This document shows, piece by piece, positions 1 to 9,635 of a stretch of 64,000 nt of DNA; position 1 is the stretch's first letter; each line of letters begins with the position of its first letter. Source of the stretch: JAUXJB01 sp965226855 (GTDB lineage: Bacteria > Myxococcota_A > UBA9160 > SZUA-336); assembly GCA_965226855.1 (NCBI GenBank), contig CBDDEE010000029.1, positions 62,001 through 126,000 on the forward strand, read 5' to 3'. A model generated the notes under the pieces. That model had not been told where the DNA came from. It saw only the letters and a list, made by a program, of their open reading frames with translations, and did no database searches. Position numbers and translations under genes: made by a program.

Positions 1-1035
<1,035 letters not shown>

Positions 1036-1457
1036 AAGAAGGTTTCCGAGCCGATCCCGTCGTCGACCCCTTCGGAACTCTGTTCTCCTTTACGTCCTTG
1101 GATCGAGACACGAGCTCGCAGGAGCCCGGGCGTCACCATCTACCAGGTCTGTCCCCTTCACAATCATAAGGAAAGCCCTAATATACACCGAATGGTGAAG
1201 TGTAGAAGGACGCGGCAACTTTCTCTGGCTCTTCGAGAACGGAGAGAGGGTGCAGGGCGGAGGCGAGGGCCGAATCCCTACGTCCGTCACACGAGTCGAC
1301 CGCCGCTCTCCGCGCACTATCCTTGTCACGTAACCGTGCGGATTCGCAGCGGGGTCCCATCGCTCCGTAATGCCCGGTTCGTGCGGGCACCTCGATCCCC
1401 TGGATGTGCCGGGAGCCGCTCGCGCTTCGTCTGCTTAGACCAAGGGAGCGTCCGGCT
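1036..1457. other. Intergenic region without a recognised gene
   Basis: About 420 bases lie between the ABC exporter and the convergent response-regulator gene. The short reading frames here are rich in Arg and Ser and look like no known protein. A locally AT-richer patch near 1160-1200 could hold a promoter or the exporter's transcript end, but I see no clear hairpin with a T-run. Confidence 0.5.
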
Positions 1458-2105
1458 CTAGACCGAGATTACTCCGTGGCGGATGGCGAACTGGATGAGC
1501 CCGGCGCTGGTGCGGATGCCGAGCTCATCCATCATGCGGTACTTGTGAAACTCTGCTGTTCTGCGGGAGACGTTCAACACCGCGGCGATTTCCCTCGCGG
1601 AGCGTCCCTCGGCCAGAAGCTGAAGGACTTCACGCTGTCGCGGAGTCAGCTTGTTCAGAGGATCGGTGTCCTTCCGCTGCCGCTCCCGCTCGCTGTATGC
1701 CTCGATCAGCTCCTTTGAAAGCAGGGGCGTGATGTACGTCCGCCCTTCCAGGCACTCTCGGATCGCGGTCACGAGCTCTGAGGCGGCCGAATGTTTCAGG
1801 ACGAAGCCCGAGGCTCCCGCGTCGAAGGCCCGCATCGCGTAGATGACGTCCGGGTGCATCATGAGGAAGATGATCTTCGCCTTGGAGCCCGACTTCCTGA
1901 GCTGCAGTGCTGCCTCGATGCCGTTGAGCAGAGGCATGGAAATGTCCGCCACGACGACGTCCGGACTCAGCTCTTTCACCGCGGTCAGCAGGGCGCGACC
2001 GTCCTCGACACTTCCGACCACCTCGAACTCCGGCTCGAGAAGTCGGCGCAGACCATCGGCGACGATCTGGTGATCGTCTGCGAGCAGAACTCGAGCGCGG
2101 GTCAT
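1458..2105 (-). CDS. NarL/LuxR-family response regulator
   Basis: This 215-residue protein has an N-terminal receiver domain with acidic pair D10-D11, probable phosphorylation site D54 in VVVADISMP and conserved K104 in FVLKHSA. A C-terminal LuxR-type helix-turn-helix follows (about 150-205; LTPRQREVLQLLAEG). It should bind DNA when phosphorylated by a HisKA_3-type kinase. Its start overlaps the stop of the upstream PAS stub by ATGA, so the two are translationally coupled. That presumed kinase lacks its catalytic parts, so the regulator looks orphaned unless another kinase serves it. It is the last gene of a minus-strand run from 4749. Confidence 0.92.
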   Translation of the reverse strand: MTRARVLLADDHQIVADGLRRLLEPEFEVVGSVEDGRALLTAVKELSPDVVVADISMPLLNGIEAALQLRKSGSKAKIIFLMMHPDVIYAMRAFDAGASGFVLKHSAASELVTAIRECLEGRTYITPLLSKELIEAYSERERQRKDTDPLNKLTPRQREVLQLLAEGRSAREIAAVLNVSRRTAEFHKYRMMDELGIRTSAGLIQFAIRHGVISV

Positions 2106-2536
2106 GCCATGGCCTCCGGCAGGGGAACGCGAACAAAGATGCCTGTGCCCTTGCCGGGCTCGGCGCGAATAGTCAGGTCACCGTGAATCAGCCGGGCGCG
2201 CTCCTCCATGCTAGCCAGCCCCACTCTCACCTTCCTCTTGACCACGGCCGGCTCGAAGTTGAGCACGGCCTCGTCGGTCTCGATCACCTTGGGGATCACG
2301 GGCTCGAGCTTGTCCGCCACGGACGGGATGACTTCTCGAAGCTTGCGCCCGATGTGGTCTTCGACGGAGACGTTGTCCGTGCGTGCTAACAGCTCGTTGA
2401 TGCGGACGTACCGAAGGTCCCGGTTCATCAAGTACATGCCGACGGGAGCCGTCTGATAAAGGTGCGTAAGCTCCGAGAACGCCTCATGGGCGCGGTGGAT
2501 CAGATCCGTCTCGGACGGCGCGTAACTTGCCCTCAT
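2102..2536 (-). pseudogene. PAS sensor kinase with the kinase core missing
   Basis: The 144-residue product begins with a PAS domain (about residues 20-95; TAPVGMYLMNRDLRYVRINE). It then jumps directly to the last ~40 residues of a HATPase domain (GLASMEERARL, then GKGTGIFVRVPLPE). The dimerisation helix with the phospho-histidine and the N and G1 boxes are absent, so it cannot phosphorylate. The reading frame is kept across the junction. The neighbouring NarL regulator is the natural partner of the complete kinase. It is either an internally deleted pseudogene, an assembly deletion, or a small PAS protein with an inert tail. It starts 3 bases after the membrane-fusion gene. Confidence 0.75.
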
Positions 2537-2539
2537 CCG

Positions 2540-3631
2540 CTAGCTCTCGCCGCCGGACGTACGTACTTCCGTTCCGGGGCGAATGCTCGCGGCATCTTCC
2601 AGCACGACCCGCTCTCCCGCCGCGAGTCCCTGCTCGACGATCCGGCGGGACCCCCGCAGTGGGCCGGTCTCGATCCTGCGCCGCTCGACCCGGTTCTCCG
2701 GGTCTACGATCAGGGCGAAGCTTCCCCTCCAGTCGCTCCGAACCGCGCTGGCCGGCACGAGGAGCCGTGGCGTGGCAGAGCCCGGCACGAGAAGGGTGAC
2801 AGTCACTGCCTGATCGGGAAGCAAGGTGCCATCCTCATTTGGAAACAACGCCTGAACCTCCACGTCCCCCGCGCCCGCATCCTCGGTGGACTCGAGCTTA
2901 CCCGCGTGCGGATAGAGCGTGCCATCCGAGAGCCAGAGCTCCAGTGTAGCAGGTGGATCGTGTCGATCCCTCGGGCCGGTGCCGTACTCGGTGTCGTCGA
3001 GGACCTCGGGCCGATCGACTGTGAAGCGAGCTCGCATCGGGTGCAAGCGGGTGATCGTCGCCAGGATTCCACTCTCCGGGCCCACGATCGAGCCGACTTC
3101 GTTCGTGCCGAGCTGGATGCGACCGCTGAGCGGCGCCGTGAGCTTCGTGCTGGCGAGAGCGGACTGCGCGCGGCTGAGGGCGGCACCACGAGCCTCTGCT
3201 TGGACACCCGCCTGCTCCACGTCGGCCTCTTCGCGCTCGTAATTTTCCCGGCTCATTTCTCCGGCTGCGAAGCGTTCCTGCAGGAGCGCGAGGCCTGCGC
3301 GCGCCGTGGCCAGCGACCCCTCGCTCTGCTCCAGCTTTCGACGGGCGCGCTCGACCGCGGCCTCGTAGGCCTCGGATTCGATCACGATCAGGAGGTCGCC
3401 TGCTCGGACCTCGCTATCGTCGACGACCTCGACCGACAGGAGCTCGCCCTCCACCGCTGCCCGCAGCTCGATACGCTCGTAGGCCAGGGTTCGGCCGGCG
3501 AACTCGTGGAAGAAGGGGATCGACTCCTCCACGACCAGGGCGGTCGCGACCTGCGGCGGGGGTCCGGGCGGGGTCGACTCGCCGCACGTCAGTACGAGCG
3601 CCGCTACCAACCCGATGCTCCTGGCCCTCAT
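2540..3631 (-). CDS. RND-type efflux membrane-fusion (periplasmic adaptor) protein
   Basis: The 363-residue protein has a hydrophobic N-terminus with a Cys near residue 16 (VLTCGES), which could be a loose lipobox. It follows the HlyD/AcrA order: a lipoyl half (VEGELLSVEVVDDSEVRAGD), a coiled-coil hairpin (about 100-170), the second lipoyl half (LTAPLSGRI) and beta-barrel parts. Such adaptors link an inner-membrane pump to an outer-membrane channel. No pump or channel gene adjoins it, which is odd. The ATG at 3631 is chosen because it overlaps the upstream stop (ATGA) and begins the signal sequence; the longer upstream frame is a shadow of the Cache gene. Confidence 0.85.
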   Translation of the reverse strand: MRARSIGLVAALVLTCGESTPPGPPPQVATALVVEESIPFFHEFAGRTLAYERIELRAAVEGELLSVEVVDDSEVRAGDLLIVIESEAYEAAVERARRKLEQSEGSLATARAGLALLQERFAAGEMSRENYEREEADVEQAGVQAEARGAALSRAQSALASTKLTAPLSGRIQLGTNEVGSIVGPESGILATITRLHPMRARFTVDRPEVLDDTEYGTGPRDRHDPPATLELWLSDGTLYPHAGKLESTEDAGAGDVEVQALFPNEDGTLLPDQAVTVTLLVPGSATPRLLVPASAVRSDWRGSFALIVDPENRVERRRIETGPLRGSRRIVEQGLAAGERVVLEDAASIRPGTEVRTSGGES

Positions 3632-4749
3632 TGCTCGCCGTCCGAGCGCCGCGCGGCTCCGAGTCCGACCAGCCCGAGCAGGACAGCCAGGGGAACGCCG
3701 ATTGCCGAAGCGAGCAGCGCACGATTGCGGATGCGGACCACCGGTTGGCGCACCTCGGCCTCGTCGATCTCGGCCATCACAGCCCACCGCACCCCCTCGA
3801 AGTCGAGCGGTCCGTACGCGGAGAGAACAGGCACGCCGCGGTAGTCCCCCACGACGTCCATGCCGCTCTCTCCGTCGAGCGCGAGGGAGGCCGTACGCGT
3901 ATCCACCCGCGTCTTCAGCGTGGTGGGCTCTTCCGAGAAGCGGGAGTCGCTGCGCATCAGGAAATCCGCGCCCACGGCGTAGGTCTCTCCGGTCTCGCCC
4001 ATGCCTGCTGTGACCTGCAAGATCTCGTTGATTCGATCCGCCGGGATCTGGAACGCTAGCACGCCGAGGAAGGTCCCCGCGTCGTCGAGGACCGCGCTCG
4101 CGAAGAAGCTTGCCGGGGCGTCGTGGCTCGGTTCGTATGGCGCGAAGTCGAAGAAGGCGACGTAGCTCGGGTAGGGATGCTCGCGTGCAGTACGGAAGGC
4201 CCTTCCCAGGTCGGTGTCCCTCCACTCGCCGGTCACGAGATTGGTGGCGAAATCGCGCTCTTTGAAGGAGGTGTAGACCAGGTTTCCAGCCGGGTCGAAC
4301 AGAAAGACGTCGTAGACGCCGCGGTGAAGCAGAAAGCTGCGCAGCCAGTAGTGGTAGCGGGCATGGACCTCGCTGTAGACGGATCCATCGGTCGCGCGCT
4401 CCAGATTGTCTTTCTCGCCCAAGGGGAAGGGGTTCTCGTCTATGTAGAGCCTCTGAAGCGTGGCTTCGGGCTCGGAGAGCTCCTTCCAGGCAGCGGAGAA
4501 CTCGAGGAGCGCGGTGCGCATGACCCGGTTCTTGTTCCAAAAACGGGTTTCCTCCAGGACCGAGCGCAGGTACTCGCGCAGGGCGTCGCGCCGCACCTGC
4601 ATCAGCGCCATGTACTTGTCGTCCGAGGCCGCGCGCAGCTCAGTGCTGGCGCTCAGGTAGACTGCGATGCTGGCCACTGCGGCTGAAGCCAGCGTAGCGA
4701 GCAGCATCGCAATCGCACTGCGCAAGCTCCGGCGTCCACCTGCTAACAT
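3628..4749 (-). CDS. Stand-alone Cache-domain membrane sensor protein
   Basis: The ~373-residue protein has one N-terminal membrane helix (SAIAMLLATLASAAVASI), a long periplasmic region resembling a double-Cache ligand-binding domain (FLFDPAGNLVYTS and GETYAVGADFLMRSDSRF are typical) and a second helix near the C-terminus (ALLASAIGVPLAVLLGLVG). It ends about 12 residues later with no HAMP, methyl-accepting, kinase or cyclase domain. It probably senses a small molecule and passes the signal to a partner, or is a truncated receptor. The ATG at 4749 is preferred over the GTG at 4764 because GGGAGG lies 7 bases upstream. It is the first gene of the run down to 1458. Confidence 0.75.
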   Translation of the reverse strand: MLAGGRRSLRSAIAMLLATLASAAVASIAVYLSASTELRAASDDKYMALMQVRRDALREYLRSVLEETRFWNKNRVMRTALLEFSAAWKELSEPEATLQRLYIDENPFPLGEKDNLERATDGSVYSEVHARYHYWLRSFLLHRGVYDVFLFDPAGNLVYTSFKERDFATNLVTGEWRDTDLGRAFRTAREHPYPSYVAFFDFAPYEPSHDAPASFFASAVLDDAGTFLGVLAFQIPADRINEILQVTAGMGETGETYAVGADFLMRSDSRFSEEPTTLKTRVDTRTASLALDGESGMDVVGDYRGVPVLSAYGPLDFEGVRWAVMAEIDEAEVRQPVVRIRNRALLASAIGVPLAVLLGLVGLGAARRSDGEQ

Positions 4750-4825
4750 CTGCGAGCCTCCCACCTTCGATCGCGAGGCATTATAGGGGCCGTGTCGGCG
4801 CCTTTGTTACTATCGGGTGCCCCCG

Positions 4826-6010
4826 ATGCCCGTGAAGCGCGCCGCAATCGCTGTCTCTCTTGCCCTCATTCCTTTCCTCTGCCTGACCGCACAACGCGCG
4901 TCCGCGGAGGCGATCTGGGCCGAGGTCGAGTCTCCCCGGCAGCGCCAGATCGTTCGTGAGCCCGTGGGACTGGTCGAGGTTCGCGGCTGGGCGGGTACGG
5001 GCCAGCGCGGCCGCCATGATGTCGTGATCGTTCTCGATCGCACGGCGAGCACCTTGGAGCCGTCGGGCGCAGACGTAGACGGGGATGGCAAGATCGGACG
5101 CACGGTTCGCATAAGCATGGGCGGGGGACGGTTTCTGGAGGTTGTTTCCGATCCGGACGATACCATTGCCTCGGCTCAGCTCGTCGCCGCGCGGCGCCTG
5201 ATCGAGCGGCTCGATCCCGACTCGACGCGCATGGGTCTCATCACCTTCGCCCGTACGGAGCGGGTGCTGGCCCGCATCGGGACCCCAGCAAACGAGCTCC
5301 TCGAAGCGCTCGAGGCGCTGCCCGACCGGCCAGGGCCGGGCGGGACCTACTTCTATGGCGCCATCATCGCGGCGATCAAGGTGTTCGAGCAGGCTCCCAC
5401 GAATGGCGAGAACCGGCAGCGCTCGATCATCTTTCTCTCGGACGGTCTCCCCAACCGCCCCGCGCCGCTGACGTCAGCCGCAAAGGCCGCGGTCCGCGCC
5501 TCGCAGCACGCGGCGAGCGCGAAGATCCGCATCTACTCGTTCGCTCTGGGTCCCGAGGTCGCGTCGCGCCCGAAAGTGTTTCTGGACATGGCCAAGGCCA
5601 ACGGCGGAGAGCTGCTGATCGTCGAGGATCCTGGCGGGATTGTCGACTTCGTCCCTCACATGAGTCTCACCAAGCTCGCGGGCGTTCGGATCGACAACCT
5701 TTCGACCAGTCGATCCGCCCGGGCCGTTCGCTTGTTTCCTGACGGGACCTTCGACGGCTATGTTCCGTTGAGTCCAGGCGAGAACCTGCTCCGCATCACG
5801 GTGAGCGGAGAGGCGGGCGGAACGCGCACGATCGATCGCCGGGTCGTGTTCGAGAAGACTCGCAGCGACACCGCCGAGGGGCAGGAGCGCTTGGCGGAGC
5901 TGCTCAGGGAGCTGCGCATCCGGACGCTCGAAACCGTGCTTGCCGAGGAGGCCCGTCGCAAGCGTGACTACGTGATCAAGCGACAGCTGGAGATCACGAT
6001 AGGAGAGTAG
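4826..6010 (+). CDS. Secreted von Willebrand factor A domain protein
   Basis: The 394-residue protein has a signal peptide (AAIAVSLALIPFLCLTAQRASA) and a VWA domain from about residue 45. The first metal-site motif is DRTAS, a variant of DxSxS; a later loop has FLSDGLPN. A DVDGDGKIG loop within the domain resembles a single calcium-binding loop. VWA domains bind metal-dependent protein partners, here presumably in the periplasm or outside. The C-terminal ~40 residues are charged and helical. A TACTAT box at 4808-4813 lies only 13 bases before the chosen ATG, so the transcript leader is very short. It diverges from the Cache operon. Confidence 0.85.
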   Translation: MPVKRAAIAVSLALIPFLCLTAQRASAEAIWAEVESPRQRQIVREPVGLVEVRGWAGTGQRGRHDVVIVLDRTASTLEPSGADVDGDGKIGRTVRISMGGGRFLEVVSDPDDTIASAQLVAARRLIERLDPDSTRMGLITFARTERVLARIGTPANELLEALEALPDRPGPGGTYFYGAIIAAIKVFEQAPTNGENRQRSIIFLSDGLPNRPAPLTSAAKAAVRASQHAASAKIRIYSFALGPEVASRPKVFLDMAKANGGELLIVEDPGGIVDFVPHMSLTKLAGVRIDNLSTSRSARAVRLFPDGTFDGYVPLSPGENLLRITVSGEAGGTRTIDRRVVFEKTRSDTAEGQERLAELLRELRIRTLETVLAEEARRKRDYVIKRQLEITIGE

Positions 6011-6108
6011 TCGTGTCTTGTGGGACCCGGCCGGGGGCGGCCGCGGCCACCCACCTTCGCTCAGGCCTACGGCCTTCGCTGCCCACGCCGCGTCCGCGGC
6101 GCTTGCGG
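6010..6108 (+). repeat. Dispersed palindromic intergenic repeat, copy 1
   Basis: Starting at the last base of the VWA stop codon, about 95 bases match a second copy at 15426-15521 at roughly 80-85% by eye. Two hairpins are conserved while their loops differ: AGGCC-TAC-GGCCT (6063-6075) and CGCCGC-GTCC-GCGGCG (6086-6101). Both copies directly follow a plus-strand stop codon in the same orientation. Confidence 0.7.
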
Positions 6109-6331
6109 TAGGCAACAGTTACGCGCTTTCCCGAGCAAGCATGCGGGCCGGCACCAGAACCCGCAGTCAGGCTGCTCGTATTCCAGACGGCGTCTAGCGC
6201 TCTCGTGAGGTAGTCAGTCCCGGGGTACGCGCCTCCTGTATGATGAACGCGAAAAGGGGATGGATCTGCGCGTAGACGCGGACGCGCGTCACGTTGGAGA
6301 ACCTCCACCCTGTTGGAAGTCGAGTTCTGAG
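6109..6331. other. Upstream region of the lipoprotein gene
   Basis: No gene is visible here. A TATGAT box at 6239-6244 is a candidate sigma-70 -10 element and is followed by GAACGCG, similar to the sequence after the TATGAT box at 6981. No good -35 element is seen. Confidence 0.4.
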
Positions 6332-6967
6332 ATGCGTTGCCTGCTCCACCTCCGTACGTACCTCGCCTCGGGCGCCCTCCTGCTCTCGTGCTGTGCGCTG
6401 CCCGAGCCCGTCGTCGTGCAGCAGAATCCCCCGCCACCGAGGGAGCTGCTCCAGCGCATCGCGATGCTGCCGTTCTCGGAGAGTCCGGACCTCGTTGGGT
6501 CGGCACCGAACGGGCGGAGCCCGGCCATCGCGATCCAGGAGCTGGTCTCTGCGGATCTCGCGGCTCGGGGCAGCAACGTCGTGGCGGCAGACGTGTTCGC
6601 TCGGGTGCTCGCGGTCCGGGGCGATGATGCGGCCAGCGGCCTGGCTGTGGCGGCACGCGTGGCTGCCGAGGAGTTCGAGGCGACCGCCCTGCTGCACGGC
6701 CACGTCTCCCGCTACAGGGACCGTGCGGGCCGCTCAGGCTCTGCCTCTCAGAGCGCGAGCGTTGCGTTTCGGCTCACCCTGCGCAGCACGCCGACCGGGC
6801 GGGTGCTGTGGCGCGGCGTCTTCAATGAGACGCAACGTCCGCTCAGCGAGGGTCCGGCACGTGCGTCGCGCCTCCCCGGCGGGGGGATGCGCTGGCTCAC
6901 GGCAGCCGAGCTTGCCGACTGGGGCGTGAAGGAGACGGTGGCCGCGATGATGGGAGAACGCTCGTAG
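6332..6967 (+). CDS. Putative outer-membrane lipoprotein
   Basis: The 211-residue product begins with a lipoprotein signal (YLASGALLLSCC) with lipidation on one of two adjacent cysteines. The rest has alternating strands and helices (RIAMLPFSESPDLVG, then AAEEFEATALLHGHVSRY, then PTGRVLWRGVFNETQ), the layout of small GNA1162/LpoB-like lipoproteins that assemble at the outer membrane. That similarity is only of pattern. The ATG at 6332 gives a clean signal peptide; an in-frame ATG at 6260 would add 24 unlikely residues. The ribosome site is weak. Confidence 0.65.
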   Translation: MRCLLHLRTYLASGALLLSCCALPEPVVVQQNPPPPRELLQRIAMLPFSESPDLVGSAPNGRSPAIAIQELVSADLAARGSNVVAADVFARVLAVRGDDAASGLAVAARVAAEEFEATALLHGHVSRYRDRAGRSGSASQSASVAFRLTLRSTPTGRVLWRGVFNETQRPLSEGPARASRLPGGGMRWLTAAELADWGVKETVAAMMGERS

Positions 6968-6980
6968 CTTGCCCAGGCGG

Positions 6981-6986
6981 TATGAT
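6981..6986 (+). promoter_or_regulatory. Candidate -10 box TATGAT
   Basis: TATGAT lies 30 bases before the GTG of the enoyl-CoA hydratase gene and just after the previous stop codon. Similar TATGAT/TATAAT-like boxes occur before several genes in this window (6239, 14767, 17028, 18972, 55056). No convincing -35 box accompanies it. Confidence 0.4.
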
Positions 6987-7015
6987 GAACGTGCTTGTCG
7001 GCTCAAGGAGGAACG

Positions 7016-7837
7016 GTGGACTACGAAGCGATTCTGTTCGACGTTAAGGACCACGTCGCGACGATCACTCTCAACAGGCCCGAGCGGATGAACGCCTGGA
7101 ACGGGCAGATGGGCACGGAGCTCAGCGACGCGCTCTACGCCTGCAACGACAGCGACGACGTGCGCGCGGTCGTGATCACCGGTGCCGGGAGGGCGTTCTG
7201 CGCGGGAGCCGATCTCGGCGGGGGTGGCGATACGTTTGGAGGGCGCGAACGTCGCAGCGAGTCGTCGCGCACGGAAGAGCGGCGTCAGATCCTGCCGTGG
7301 CAGATCGACAAGCCAGTGATTGCCGCCATCAACGGACACGCGGTCGGCGTGGGGATCACGTACCCCATGACCTGTGACATTCGTTACGTGGCGGAGAACG
7401 CCAAGATCCAGTTTGCATTCGTCCGCCGCGGCGTCATCCCCGAGCTATCCTCACACGCGATCGTGGCCCGCGTCGCCGGCCTGTCGAACGCGGCTGATCT
7501 GCTCATGTCGGGTCGCATGATCCTCGGCTCCGAGGCGGCCGAGCTCGGCATCGCTACCAAGGCGCTTCCGGCCGAAGAGGTGCTGCCGATGGCACTGGAG
7601 CGAGCCCGCGACATCGCGCTCAACGCGGCTCCCGTCTCGGTCGCGATCACCAAGCGGCTGCTTTGGGAAGGCATCAACGCATCGGTAGAGGAGATGGGGA
7701 AGCGCGAGGGCCCGCTGTTCGCGTGGGTCGGAAATCAGCCGGACGCGCACGAGGGCGTCGTCTCCTTCCTGGAGAAGCGTGCTCCCCGCTGGAACCTCTC
7801 GGTTGCAAATGACAAGCCTCCCCGCGAGCTCGAATGA
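7016..7837 (+). CDS. Enoyl-CoA hydratase/isomerase family protein
   Basis: This 273-residue crotonase-fold enzyme has the usual N-terminus (VATITLNRPERMNAW), the first oxyanion-hole segment AFCAGADLGG and the second region INGHAVGVGITYPM. The third region contains the catalytic-type Glu in RRGVIPE. It should hydrate or isomerise an acyl-CoA double bond in fatty-acid or aromatic-side-chain breakdown. AAGGAGG at 7005-7011 supports the GTG at 7016 rather than the TTG at 6995. CoA-transferase genes follow, on the opposite strand, consistent with a CoA-thioester degradation cluster. Confidence 0.92.
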   Translation: MDYEAILFDVKDHVATITLNRPERMNAWNGQMGTELSDALYACNDSDDVRAVVITGAGRAFCAGADLGGGGDTFGGRERRSESSRTEERRQILPWQIDKPVIAAINGHAVGVGITYPMTCDIRYVAENAKIQFAFVRRGVIPELSSHAIVARVAGLSNAADLLMSGRMILGSEAAELGIATKALPAEEVLPMALERARDIALNAAPVSVAITKRLLWEGINASVEEMGKREGPLFAWVGNQPDAHEGVVSFLEKRAPRWNLSVANDKPPRELE

Positions 7838-7847
7838 GCGGTCTCGC

Positions 7848-9635
7848 TCAATCCAGGGCCCTGGCGTCCGCGTACTGCTGGATCTCCGCAGGCGTCAGGT
7901 CGAGAAGCTCGCTCAGGACGTAGTCCGTGTGCTGCCCGAGGCAGGGCGCGGCAGCATGAAGCATCCTGCGCTTGGCGGAGAACCGTGTCGGGAACGCCTC
8001 GAGCAGCATCGGTCCCAGCTCGGCGTGCTCGAGGGTCACGCGGAAGCCGCGGTGCGCGAGCTGCGCATCCTCGTGTAGGTCGAGCGGCCGCTGAACGACG
8101 GCGGCGGGCACGCCCGCCTGGACCAGCAGCGACTCGAGAGCGCGATGCTTCTGGCCCTCGCACCAGAGCAGAAGCGCACGGTCCATCTCGTCGCGCGCGC
8201 CGCGCCGCGCCGAGAGCTCTTCGTACTCCTCCCCCGAGAACGCGTCGAGGGGCGCCAGCTTACGGAGCGAGCGCCATTGCCGGGGGGTCTCCACGGCGAT
8301 CGTGACGTACCGCTCAGTCTCTAGCGCCGGGTAGATGCCGTGCGGGCAGGCCCTGGCGGAGTCCATCGCGGCGGCCGTGGCGGTCCGGCCGTTGACGGTC
8401 TCGTCCAGCAGGAGCGGCTCGATGAAGTGGATCGACGCCTCGACCTGGGACAGGTCGATGAGTTGCCCCAGGCCGCTGCGCCGACGCTCGAGGATGGCCG
8501 CGCCGAGCGCCGCGATGCCGTATTTCGGCGCGATCACGTCGGTGTAGGGACCGGACGGGCCGCACGGGGCCCGATCCGGCCAGCCCGTCACGGAGTGCAG
8601 GCCGGCGAATGCGGCTCCTTGCCCACCGTACCCGGCATAGGTCGCCAGCGGTCCGGTCTGGCCCAGGAGGCAGGTGCTGAGCATGATTAGGTCGCTCCGT
8701 TCGCGGGTCAGGGTCTCGTAGTCGAGTCCGAGCTTCTGCATAGTGCCTGGTGAGAAGGATTCGATGACCACGTCGGCCCAATCGATGATGCGCCGGGCGA
8801 GCTCGCGTCCGGCCATGACACCGAGATTGACCGTCGCGCTCAGCTTGGACGTGTTGTAGGTGCCCGCCCAAAAGCTGCGATTCGGCCCCGCCTCTCCGTC
8901 CTTGTACGGGGGCAGCCGTCGAGCCAGGTCCACACGCTCCGAGGACTCCAGGCGAACGACCGTCGCGCCGTGGTCGGCGAGGGCCTTTCCGATGGTCGGT
9001 CCTGCCGCGACCCAGCTCAGATCGGCAACGCGCAGCCCGGCAAAGGCCTCGCCGACTCGCTCGTCGGTCCAATCAGGTTCGCCGCCTGCCCGGGGGCTCC
9101 CGAGCCACAGGTCGATGGTCTTCTGGTCCGCGCCGAGCTGCGGGGCGGCGCGGTCGAGTCGGATCGGAGTGCGAGATAGCCGAACGGGCGCGGCTGGGTG
9201 CAGACGGCCTCCCACCTTACGGAAGGACCCGCGTGCCCGCAGCTGAGGCTCGTCCAGCAAATCGCGCGTTGTGTGCACCGGTGCGAGCAGCAGATCTCTG
9301 TCCACGCTCCACTGTAGGAGCTCGCGCTTGGTCTTGTCCCGGATCCAGCGCCGTGCCTCTTCGAGCGCCAGTCCCGCTTGTTCGTCGCTAATCTCGTCCG
9401 CGCGAAACGCTGCGGCCCAGTTGGCCCAATCGATGTCGTGAAGTCGCGGGTCGAGCTCGCCCTCGTCTCTCAGTCTTACGAACAGCTCGGAGATGACTCC
9501 TCGCATTCCGGGCAGACCTGGACCGAGCAGCGCGACGACGTACCCGTCCGCGCACTCGCACAGCCCTGGGAAGAGACGCTGCGCCCGGGGCAGCTCCACG
9601 TTCCGACGGTCATCGCCCGCGCCGGGAGGATTCAC
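7848..9635 (-). CDS. CaiB/BaiF CoA-transferase: C-terminal piece of one unit plus a complete second unit
   Basis: The 595-residue frame opens with the C-terminal third of a family III CoA-transferase (residues 1-180: VELPRAQRLFPGLCECADGYV). From about residue 195 it contains a full second copy (FAGLRVADLSWVAAGPTIGK to its end), including the usual VIESFSPGTMQKLGLDYE segment and a candidate catalytic Asp in GPYTDVIAPK. These enzymes move CoA between organic acids. The missing first half of unit one lies in the upstream gene, which overlaps by 4 bases. The ancestral protein was probably a tandem two-unit transferase whose first unit lost its middle. Confidence 0.8.
   Translation of the reverse strand: MNPPGAGDDRRNVELPRAQRLFPGLCECADGYVVALLGPGLPGMRGVISELFVRLRDEGELDPRLHDIDWANWAAAFRADEISDEQAGLALEEARRWIRDKTKRELLQWSVDRDLLLAPVHTTRDLLDEPQLRARGSFRKVGGRLHPAAPVRLSRTPIRLDRAAPQLGADQKTIDLWLGSPRAGGEPDWTDERVGEAFAGLRVADLSWVAAGPTIGKALADHGATVVRLESSERVDLARRLPPYKDGEAGPNRSFWAGTYNTSKLSATVNLGVMAGRELARRIIDWADVVIESFSPGTMQKLGLDYETLTRERSDLIMLSTCLLGQTGPLATYAGYGGQGAAFAGLHSVTGWPDRAPCGPSGPYTDVIAPKYGIAALGAAILERRRSGLGQLIDLSQVEASIHFIEPLLLDETVNGRTATAAAMDSARACPHGIYPALETERYVTIAVETPRQWRSLRKLAPLDAFSGEEYEELSARRGARDEMDRALLLWCEGQKHRALESLLVQAGVPAAVVQRPLDLHEDAQLAHRGFRVTLEHAELGPMLLEAFPTRFSAKRRMLHAAAPCLGQHTDYVLSELLDLTPAEIQQYADARALD

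Noticed and set aside
2540..4540. A long minus-strand frame joining the membrane-fusion gene to ~300 upstream residues
   Set aside because: The upstream part is an Arg/Leu-rich shadow of the Cache gene; the real start is the ATG at 3631 with its overlap and signal sequence.
6086..6101. The CGCCGC hairpin as a classical terminator
   Set aside because: It lacks a T-run, and the same structure is shared by copy 2, so it is listed as a repeat instead.
9632..9634. TGA at the end of the CoA-transferase fragment as selenocysteine
   Set aside because: The sequence after it in the same frame is not family-like; the protein resumes in another frame, so this is a deletion junction.
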